Source of the DNA: Weeksella massiliensis
Lineage (GTDB): Bacteria > Bacteroidota > Bacteroidia > Flavobacteriales > Weeksellaceae
Direction of reading: 5' to 3'
NCBI GenBank assembly: GCA_000751595.1
Contig: CCMH01000009.1
Coordinates: forward strand, 186,001 to 250,000
DNA: 64,000 nucleotides
Position numbers and translations under genes: made by a program. A model generated the notes under the pieces. The model saw only the letters and a program-made list of their open reading frames with translations. It ran no database searches and was not told the DNA's origin. This document shows, in pieces, positions 54,090-61,255 of this stretch (positions are counted from its first letter, which is position 1; every line of letters begins with the position of its first letter).

Positions 54090-55329
54090 GTTTTTGCCTT
54101 TTCCAGGTTTACGTCCGAATCAAGAAACCGCTCAAGACTTTGTAACGCTCAATGTGGATCATTATTCACGAGAAGAAATAGAACATTATGTCAAAACTAG
54201 ACCGCATTCTTTTCTGCATATCATCCAACCAACGTGGGACGGAAGTTTGGATTTTGAAACGCGTTATAAAAATGTTCGAGAAAATCTAGAAAAAGATATA
54301 GAAGCTAAAATTATTTCGCAAGATCGCTCATCGATTTATATCTATCAGCTCAATAAACCAGATGGGTTGCAAACGCGCGGTATTATGGGCTTGGTGAATA
54401 TTCAAGATTATCGAGATAATAAAATCAAACGACACGAAGAAGTGTTGCAAGATCGCGTAGATATGTTCACCCAATATCTGATCAATACACATTTCCATGC
54501 CGAACCTGTTTTGCTAACTTACAAACCCAATCAGCGAATAGATTTGTTGATCGATAATGAACTGAAAAAGCAGCCTACACTGAAGGTAACCGAAGAAAAT
54601 GGAAACGAACATTTGTTGTGGCGCGTAGATAATCGGTTGGTTTTGGCGCAAATCAAAGAATCGATTTCGAGATTAGAAAGTTTATACATCGCCGACGGTC
54701 ATCATCGCATGGCAAGCTCAGAAAAATACACAACTCACTTAGAACAAAATACCGAAGAAATGTATGGTAATGAGGCTTTTCATTACACTTTGGCGATGTT
54801 GGTATCTAATGATGATTTGATTATTCATGATTATAACCGTTTGCTTACCGATCTTAATGGGCTGAGCAATCAAGAATTTCTTGATGCTTTGAATGACAGT
54901 TTTGATGTGGTTGCAAAAGGAGAAGAAATGTCTTTTCCGACCAAAAAACATCATATCGTTCTCTATCTCGATGGAGAGTTTTATAATCTTTATGCAAAAG
55001 ACGATATTGTTGATGCAGAAGGTCTAAAAGAATTGGATACGTATGTTTTTGAGCAAACAATCCTCCGTCCGATTTTGGGAATTACCGATTATCGTAATGA
55101 TCAACGCGTTCGTTATCTAAAAGGTTGTAGCGACCTTAGAAGTTTAGAAGAAATAAAAAATCGTGTAGATCAAGGCAAGGCAGTAGCTGGATTTGCCTTC
55201 TATCCGATCAATGTGAACGATTTACAATTGATTGCCGATCTTGGACTTACCATGCCGCCGAAAAGTACCTATATCGAACCAAAACCGTTGAGTGGTTTTG
55301 CAATTTTTGATTTAAAAGAAGAAGAATGA
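54082..55329 (+). CDS. DUF1015 family protein, 415 aa
   Basis: Recognised by 'PFPGLRPNQE' at the start, 'RPHSFLHIIQPTWDGS', and the central 'LYIADGHHRMASSEKY', a His-rich motif that looks like a nuclease or kinase-type metal site. DUF1015 genes are often next to serC/serA in bacteria; SerK-type ADP-dependent serine kinases have a ParB-like fold with a similar DGHHR pattern, so a role in phosphoserine metabolism is conceivable, but I do not claim it. Overlaps serA (eight bases) and the YggS gene (four bases). Confidence 0.93.
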   Translation: MPKFLPFPGLRPNQETAQDFVTLNVDHYSREEIEHYVKTRPHSFLHIIQPTWDGSLDFETRYKNVRENLEKDIEAKIISQDRSSIYIYQLNKPDGLQTRGIMGLVNIQDYRDNKIKRHEEVLQDRVDMFTQYLINTHFHAEPVLLTYKPNQRIDLLIDNELKKQPTLKVTEENGNEHLLWRVDNRLVLAQIKESISRLESLYIADGHHRMASSEKYTTHLEQNTEEMYGNEAFHYTLAMLVSNDDLIIHDYNRLLTDLNGLSNQEFLDALNDSFDVVAKGEEMSFPTKKHHIVLYLDGEFYNLYAKDDIVDAEGLKELDTYVFEQTILRPILGITDYRNDQRVRYLKGCSDLRSLEEIKNRVDQGKAVAGFAFYPINVNDLQLIADLGLTMPPKSTYIEPKPLSGFAIFDLKEEE

Positions 55330-55982
55330 CAATAGCAGAAAACTTACAGAAAATAAAAAATACTTTACCCGAAAATGTAACCTTGGTGGCTGTTTCTAAA
55401 ACTCATCCTACCGAAGAAATTTTAGAAGCGTATGGCGCAGGTCAGCGTATTTTTGGAGAAAATAAAGTGCAAGAAATGACCGAAAAGTACGAACTCCTCC
55501 CCAAGGATATCGAATGGCACATGATTGGTCATCTACAACGCAACAAGGTGAAATATATGGCACCTTTCGTGTCGTTGATTCACGGAGTAGATAGTCTGAA
55601 GCTTTTGGTAGAAATCAATAAACAAGCGCTAAAAAATAATCGTGTAATCAAGGTTTTATTGCAAAAATATATAGCCGAAGAAGAAAGCAAATTTGGTATG
55701 GGTGCTGAAGAAATCGAAGATATTCTGAGCAATCATGCACAAGACTTGAGCAATGTAGAAATTGTTGGATTGATGGGAATGGCTAGCTTTACGGATCAGC
55801 AAGAAGTGGTTCGTCAAGAATTTAAAACCCTAAAATCTACTTTCGATCGCTTATCAAAAAATTATCCTAAACTCACCATTTTGTCGATGGGGATGAGTGG
55901 TGATTATCCGATTGCAATAGAAGAAGGAAGTACCATGGTACGAATAGGAAGTGCTATTTTCGGGCAACGAAATTATGGTTAA
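55326..55982 (+). CDS. YggS family pyridoxal phosphate homeostasis protein (PLPBP), 218 aa
   Basis: Fold-type III PLP-binding barrel without known catalytic activity. PLP Lys25 in VAVSKTHPTEEI; 'RIFGENKVQEMTEKYE', 'WHMIGHLQRNKVKYM' and the final 'STMVRIGSAIFGQRNYG' are all family marks. It buffers PLP and affects amino-acid metabolism. It is the last gene of serC-serA-DUF1015-yggS, fitting an operon whose products use PLP. Overlaps DUF1015 by four bases and is closed by a terminator. Confidence 0.95.
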   Translation: MTIAENLQKIKNTLPENVTLVAVSKTHPTEEILEAYGAGQRIFGENKVQEMTEKYELLPKDIEWHMIGHLQRNKVKYMAPFVSLIHGVDSLKLLVEINKQALKNNRVIKVLLQKYIAEEESKFGMGAEEIEDILSNHAQDLSNVEIVGLMGMASFTDQQEVVRQEFKTLKSTFDRLSKNYPKLTILSMGMSGDYPIAIEEGSTMVRIGSAIFGQRNYG

Positions 55983-56013
55983 TCTTTGTACGTATTGTTG
56001 ATGAATAGACATA

Positions 56014-56047
56014 AAAAAAAGCCTTGTATTTGCAAGGCTTTTTTTAT
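56014..56047. terminator. Terminator after the yggS gene, bidirectional
   Basis: AGCCTTG/CAAGGCT (56021-56027 with 56034-56040) extended by A7 and T7 runs; also faces the META lipoprotein gene. Confidence 0.93.
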
Positions 56048-56065
56048 CATCTATACGATTGGTTG

Positions 56066-56494
56066 TTACAAAGCTTTGAAACGAATCAACACCAAATTAT
56101 CTTTGAATAAAGAAAGATTTTTTCCGTTGATTTCGTATCGGTTGACTTCTCTCAACATATCGAGATATGCTTTTTCTTGGTTCATCTGTGGGCAATAAAC
56201 TTTGGTAGAACCTACCTCAGAAAAACTAATTGCCGTTGGGCTCAATGTAGCTTTGCCTTGGTAAGAATTACAGCCAGCAAAACCATTCACCGTCAAACCA
56301 TCTTCGTACCGAAAGTTTAGCACTACATCTTGCTGGTCGAGTCCTTTTACATTTCCGGTATTGTCTTGTAGAATCCATTTATTGGTTTCTAAGATTTGTT
56401 TTATTTTCGAGAAATCTGTTACAGGCGCGGCTGTCTGACAAGAATACATCAAAAATCCAATCATCAAAACAAGGGTTAGTCCAATTTTTCGCAT
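56066..56494 (-). CDS. META domain lipoprotein (HslJ-like), 142 aa
   Basis: I start at ATG 56494 (MRKIGLTLVLMIG), which gives a lipoprotein signal with lipobox MYSC; the longer frame from 56530 overlaps pheT. The mature part is a META domain: 'NKWILQD', 'NGFAGCNSYQGKATL' with the typical Gly-Cys-Asn, and 'YCPQMNQEKAYLDML'. META proteins such as HslJ are envelope or outer-membrane linked and connected to stress or novobiocin resistance. It lies 10 bases after pheT and is probably co-transcribed. Confidence 0.9.
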   Translation of the reverse strand: MRKIGLTLVLMIGFLMYSCQTAAPVTDFSKIKQILETNKWILQDNTGNVKGLDQQDVVLNFRYEDGLTVNGFAGCNSYQGKATLSPTAISFSEVGSTKVYCPQMNQEKAYLDMLREVNRYEINGKNLSLFKDNLVLIRFKAL

Positions 56495-56504
56495 ACTATT
56501 TTTT

Positions 56505-58931
56505 TTATCGTAAACTCGCACCGAAATCATTTTCGTACAAGTGGATTAATTTTTTCATCACTTTATCAACTTCTGCGTCGCTCAAGGTTTTCTGATCATC
56601 TCTGAATTGGAAACTCAAAGCATACGATTTTTTACCAGCTGGTAATTTATCACCTTCGTAAACATCGAAAAGATGAACGGCTTTTAGAAGATCATTTTTC
56701 AGACCAAAAGCTGCATTGTACAATTCTTCGTACGTTGTTGATTGCGGCAATAATAGAGCCAAATCTCGTCGAGAACCTGGGAATTTTGAGATTTCTTTGT
56801 ATTTCAAAGGTTGTTGATTCACCATCGAAAGGAGAACATCCCAATGCAATTGCGCATAGAAAACCGCCTGGTTGAGGTCGATTTTTTTCAATAGTTTCTG
56901 GTCAACAATTCCGGCGTAGCCCAATTCTTTTCCGTCAGCCATCAATCGAATTCCTTCTTGTAAGTTCGGGTCTTCGGTTGGTGATTCCAAATCAATCCGT
57001 AATCCTAATCGTTCGAAAATCTGATTCAGAACTCCTTTCAAATCATAAAAACTTGCTTTGCGCTGATTTTTGGTCCAATTTTCTTCTCCCAAATCTCCAC
57101 TCACCACCAAAGCCAATTGTTTGCTTTCTTGGTAGGTATTGTTGAGTTTGGTATAAATTTTTCCGAATTCGTAAAGTTTGATATTTTTATTTTTTCGATT
57201 CACATTGAATACCACATTTTCGAGCAAACCGGTAATCAAACTTCTTCTCATTACCGCTAAATCGGCACTCAACGGATTGAGCATTTCGACAAACTCACCT
57301 TCAGGGAAATGGAATAAATCTTCATATTCACGTTTCATCAATGAGTTATTCATCGCTTCATGAAAGCCAAAAGTATTGAGTTCTCGTGCGACAAAATCTT
57401 CGATTTTCTCTGGATTTGTTTTGTTTGATGGGATAATCGAAAAGCTTACTTTTTCTGGTGCAGCAATATTATCATACCCATATAAACGTAAAATTTCTTC
57501 AATCAAATCTACTTCACGTTGAACATCTACGCGATATGCCGGAACCAAAACTTCGACTTCTTCATCGTTTTCTTTTACCGTTTTGATTTCTAAATAGGTA
57601 AATATTTCTTTGATTTTTTCGGTCGGAATTTCCATTCCAAGCAGTTGATTAATTTTCTTATACCGTAAAGTAACAGGAAAATCTTCTACAGCTTTTGGAT
57701 AAAAATCTTCAATATTCGAAGCGATTTCTGCATTGGCATATTCTACCAATAAAAGGACAGCTTTTTTTAGAGCATCAATCGTAAGAGTAGGATCTATTCC
57801 ACGCTCGAAACGGAAAGATGCGTCTGTGTTGAGGGCATGTGCTTTGGCACCTTTACGGATAGTTACCGGATCGAAATAAGCACTCTCAACGAACAAAGAA
57901 GTTGTTTCGTTGGTAACGCCAGAATTTTTTCCACCAAAAACCCCTGCAATACACATCGGTTTTTCTGCATCAGAAATCATCAATTCGTGTCCTTTTAGGG
58001 TGCGTTCGGTTCCATCGAGTGTTGTAAATTTTGTGCCTTCATCAGCAAGATCAACCACTACTTCTTGCCCAGAAATTTTATCCGCATCAAAGGTGTGCAA
58101 AGGTTGACCAAGATCATGCATCACGAAATTGGCAATATCCACAACATTATTTACCGGTGTAAGTCCGATTGTGCGCAGGGCAGTTTGTAACCATTCAGGA
58201 GAAGGTTGTACGTGTATATTTTTAAGGTAAACACTTGCATAGCGAGGAGCTGCTTCGGTGTTTTTTATACTGCTTTTTATCGGATTATCACCAAAATTTT
58301 CGGTAGGATAGTTGGATAAATCGTACGGAATAAATTCGGCTTCGTAACCGCGAACTTTTAGAGCGGCATACAAATCACGCGCAACTCCATAGTGCGACAT
58401 AGCATCTGCACGGTTTGGCGTGAGACCAATTTCGATTAAATAATCTTCATCGGTCGAAATGTATTCTTGGATAGATTTTCCGGCTTGGTAGTCATTGGGC
58501 AATACGAGAATTCCGCTATTGTCTTCACCGATGCCTAATTCTACCTCAGAGCAAATCATACCATTGGATTCTTCGCCTCTGATTTTTGCTTTTTTTATAG
58601 TGAAGCTTTCACCATCTGCTGTAGGCAATTGAGTGCCTACGGTAGCAACCGCAACTTTTTGTCCGGCAGCTACATTGGGCGCACCACATACGATTTGTAC
58701 AGGTTCGCCATTCCCAAAATCTATTTGGGTAACTTTTAGTTTATCGGCATTACTATGCTTTTCTGCACTAAGTACTTCTCCGATAATTACTTTATCTAAA
58801 TAATCTTTTTTTCCACCAATTTTTTCTACGCCTTCTACTTCGAGGCCGATATTGGTGAGGATGGCAGAAACTTCATCGACACTGATTGGGGTGTTGATGT
58901 ATTTTCTTAGCCAATTGTATGAAATGTTCAT
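56505..58931 (-). CDS. pheT: Phenylalanine-tRNA ligase beta subunit
   Basis: 808 residues. Order of domains: N-terminal 'NISYNWLRKYINTPISVDE'; tRNA-binding EMAP-like fold ('VIIGEVLSAEKHSNADKLKV'); B3/B4 editing region ('GLTPNRADAMSHYGVARDL'); B5; a catalytic-like core and a C-terminal anticodon-binding ferredoxin fold ('YKEISKFPGSRRDLALLLP'). It works with PheS, which is not in the window. It follows dnaN by 22 bases. Confidence 0.98.
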   Translation of the reverse strand: MNISYNWLRKYINTPISVDEVSAILTNIGLEVEGVEKIGGKKDYLDKVIIGEVLSAEKHSNADKLKVTQIDFGNGEPVQIVCGAPNVAAGQKVAVATVGTQLPTADGESFTIKKAKIRGEESNGMICSEVELGIGEDNSGILVLPNDYQAGKSIQEYISTDEDYLIEIGLTPNRADAMSHYGVARDLYAALKVRGYEAEFIPYDLSNYPTENFGDNPIKSSIKNTEAAPRYASVYLKNIHVQPSPEWLQTALRTIGLTPVNNVVDIANFVMHDLGQPLHTFDADKISGQEVVVDLADEGTKFTTLDGTERTLKGHELMISDAEKPMCIAGVFGGKNSGVTNETTSLFVESAYFDPVTIRKGAKAHALNTDASFRFERGIDPTLTIDALKKAVLLLVEYANAEIASNIEDFYPKAVEDFPVTLRYKKINQLLGMEIPTEKIKEIFTYLEIKTVKENDEEVEVLVPAYRVDVQREVDLIEEILRLYGYDNIAAPEKVSFSIIPSNKTNPEKIEDFVARELNTFGFHEAMNNSLMKREYEDLFHFPEGEFVEMLNPLSADLAVMRRSLITGLLENVVFNVNRKNKNIKLYEFGKIYTKLNNTYQESKQLALVVSGDLGEENWTKNQRKASFYDLKGVLNQIFERLGLRIDLESPTEDPNLQEGIRLMADGKELGYAGIVDQKLLKKIDLNQAVFYAQLHWDVLLSMVNQQPLKYKEISKFPGSRRDLALLLPQSTTYEELYNAAFGLKNDLLKAVHLFDVYEGDKLPAGKKSYALSFQFRDDQKTLSDAEVDKVMKKLIHLYENDFGASLR

Positions 58932-58953
58932 GGGTTATTTTATCATTCGTTCA

Positions 58954-60072
58954 TTAAGCGTTCAACATTACAGGCATCACCAACATTAGGATTTCTTCGC
59001 CTTCTTCTAATCCATCGACAGGTTTGATGATTCCTGCGCGGTTTGGTTCGGACATTTCTAATGTGATATCGTCTGATTGTAAGTTGTTGAGCATTTCGAT
59101 TAAAAACTTCGAGTTGAAGCCAATTTGCAAATCAGTTCCGTTGTATTCGCATGGTAAACGCTCTTCTGCTTTGTTAGCAAAATCTACATCTTCTGCAGAA
59201 ATTGTCAAAGAATTACCGATGAGTTTCAGGCGAATCTGATTGGTTGTTTTATTCGAGAAAATAGCAACACGTTTTAACGAAGTCAAGAAAAGATTGCGAT
59301 TGATCGTCAAAACATTTGGGTTTTCTTTTGGGATAACCGCATCATAGTTCGGATATTTTCCGTCGATCAAGCGACAAGTCAAAACAATGTTCTGAAATGT
59401 AAAACGCGTATTGGTTTGGTTGTATTCGATTGTTACCTCGTCATTGTTTCCTCCTAAAATATTTTTCAGTAGGTTCAATGGTTTTTTAGGCATGATATAT
59501 TCTGCTGCTTCTACAGATTGTAATCCAGAGCGAGAATATTTTACCAAGCGATGTGCGTCGGTGGCAACAAAATTAAAAACATCTGGATGCGCTTGGAATA
59601 AAACTCCGGTCATTATCGGACGAAGTTCATCGTTTCCGGTTGCAAAAATTGTTTTTATGATCGCTTCTGAAATTACACTTGCAGGTAATTTGGTCTGATG
59701 AGCTTCTTCTACATCCGGTGTTTGTGGATACTCAGAAGCATCTTCAAAGGCCAATTGATAGTTCCCTTGTTCAGACACGATTTCTAGAGTATTGCCTTCT
59801 TTTTGAATGAATGTTAAAGGTTGTGCAGGAAAGGTTTTTAGGGTGTCGGTTAATATTTTAGATGGTACTGCAATTTTACCTTCATCTTCCGATTCTACTT
59901 CTAATGTGGTTGAAATTGTTGTTTCTAAATCCGATCCCGTGATAGTTAATTCGTTTCCTTTCAATTCGAAAAGAAAGTTATCTAAAATCGGTAAGGTATT
60001 GTTATTGTTGATAACACCACCAATTGTATTAACATTCTTTAAAAGAGTATTACTTGATACAATAAATTTCAT
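58954..60072 (-). CDS. dnaN: DNA polymerase III subunit beta (sliding clamp)
   Basis: 372 residues in three clamp domains. 'MKFIVSSNTLLKNVNTIGGVI' at the start, 'DLETTISTTLEVESEDEG', 'FVATDAHRLVKYS' in the second domain and 'EILMLVMPVMLNA' at the C-terminus. It forms the clamp that tethers replicative polymerase. It is unlinked to dnaA here; the neighbours are pheT and the META lipoprotein, so it seems to head a dnaN-pheT operon. A TACTTTTG -7 box lies 29 bases upstream. Confidence 0.98.
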   Translation of the reverse strand: MKFIVSSNTLLKNVNTIGGVINNNNTLPILDNFLFELKGNELTITGSDLETTISTTLEVESEDEGKIAVPSKILTDTLKTFPAQPLTFIQKEGNTLEIVSEQGNYQLAFEDASEYPQTPDVEEAHQTKLPASVISEAIIKTIFATGNDELRPIMTGVLFQAHPDVFNFVATDAHRLVKYSRSGLQSVEAAEYIMPKKPLNLLKNILGGNNDEVTIEYNQTNTRFTFQNIVLTCRLIDGKYPNYDAVIPKENPNVLTINRNLFLTSLKRVAIFSNKTTNQIRLKLIGNSLTISAEDVDFANKAEERLPCEYNGTDLQIGFNSKFLIEMLNNLQSDDITLEMSEPNRAGIIKPVDGLEEGEEILMLVMPVMLNA

Positions 60073-60100
60073 AGCGTGAATTTTCCTTAAAAATATCTAA

Positions 60101-60108
60101 CAAAAGTA
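60101..60108 (-). promoter_or_regulatory. -7 box (TACTTTTG) of dnaN
   Basis: CAAAAGTA on the + strand, identical to the hemA box, 29 bases before the dnaN ATG. The surrounding region 60073-60308 is very AT-rich and contains no gene that I can support. Confidence 0.5.
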
Positions 60109-60308
60109 AGAATTAACAACTAATATATAACTACTTATACAAAAAATTATACTCTATTTGTTAACACATCAAAAATAAAAAACAATAAATAGAGAAAGAA
60201 AAATATTAAGGGTTTGAAAATGAATTGATAAAACGTTTGTAAAAAAGTCTTTCCACTTTTGGTTTTCTCTATGGTTCAGCTTACTTTTATAGAAGAAAAA
60301 ATGAGTTT

Positions 60309-60590
60309 ATGGAGAAGAGAATAGAATTGCAAGATAACGATCAGCAAAAAGAATTTTTTTTGTATGATGGTGATAAGAAAATAGGGGAACTTACCTTCTC
60401 GGTGAAAGATGGCTATATGATTATCAGCCATACCGGAGTGAATGTCGAATATCGTGGACAAGGTTTGGCAGAAAAGTTAGTCCTCAAAGGTATTGATTAT
60501 GCCAAAGAAAATAACCTAAAAATCAGACCATATTGCTCTTACGTAAGTGGTTACATGATGAAACATCCCGAATATCAAGATATTTTATAA
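60309..60590 (+). CDS. Small GNAT family N-acetyltransferase, 93 aa
   Basis: Single-domain, minimal GNAT of the COG2388/YjdJ type. The acetyl-CoA loop is VEYRGQGLAEKLV and the C-terminal part 'RPYCSYVSGYMMKHPEYQD' is the family mark. Substrate unknown; relatives may acetylate proteins or small molecules. It precedes the carbonic anhydrase gene by four bases, so the two are co-transcribed, likely with the large envelope gene after it. Confidence 0.93.
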   Translation: MEKRIELQDNDQQKEFFLYDGDKKIGELTFSVKDGYMIISHTGVNVEYRGQGLAEKLVLKGIDYAKENNLKIRPYCSYVSGYMMKHPEYQDIL

Positions 60591-60594
60591 TCGC

Positions 60595-61227
60595 ATGGAT
60601 ATAGAAAAAATATTTGCCCATAACCAAGAATGGATCAAAGAGCAAGTCAACGGAAATCCTAATTTTTTTGATGAATTAAGTGCTGGTCAAAAACCCGAAT
60701 TTCTCTATATCGGTTGTTCGGACAGTCGAGTAACGGCAGAAGAGTTATTGGGTGCAAAACCCGGAGAAGTCTTTGTGCATCGCAACATTGCCAATATGGT
60801 TATCGGTCTAGACCTCAACACAACTTCTGTGCTCGATTATGCTGTAGAACATTTGCAAGTGAAACATATTATTGTGTGCGGACATTACAATTGTGGCGGG
60901 ATAAAATCTGCTATGATACCGAAAGATTTAGGGATTATGAATCCTTGGTTGCGCAACATACGAGATGTTTATCGTTTGCATGCAGAGGAACTGAATTCTA
61001 TCGAAAATGAAGCATTGCGCTACAATCGTTTGGTCGAAATTAATGTGCAAGAACAATGCATCAACGTCGTGAAAAATCCTTTTGTACAACGGGCAATGGC
61101 CAAAGGTCTGCGCGTTCATGGTTGGGTTTTTGATTTGTTTACCGGAAAATTAATCGATTTGGCTCTTGATTTTGATAAAATTCTCGAAAATATTAAAGAA
61201 ATTTACGATATTGAACCGAATACGTGA
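60595..61227 (+). CDS. can: Beta-class carbonic anhydrase
   Basis: 210 residues. Zinc ligands Cys41, His97 and Cys100 with Asp43-Arg45 in GCSDSRVTAEE and CGHYNCGG; 'VFVHRNIANMV' is also typical. It interconverts CO2 and bicarbonate in the cytoplasm, feeding carboxylases including fatty-acid synthesis. No signal peptide. 28 bases separate it from the large AsmA-like gene. Confidence 0.97.
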   Translation: MDIEKIFAHNQEWIKEQVNGNPNFFDELSAGQKPEFLYIGCSDSRVTAEELLGAKPGEVFVHRNIANMVIGLDLNTTSVLDYAVEHLQVKHIIVCGHYNCGGIKSAMIPKDLGIMNPWLRNIRDVYRLHAEELNSIENEALRYNRLVEINVQEQCINVVKNPFVQRAMAKGLRVHGWVFDLFTGKLIDLALDFDKILENIKEIYDIEPNT

Positions 61228-61255
61228 CACCAACTTTTTAACATCCTAACAGCTT

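Noticed and set aside
60073-60308. Possible replication origin next to dnaN
   Set aside because: AT-rich, but I found no cluster of DnaA boxes (TTATCCACA-like) and no dnaA nearby.
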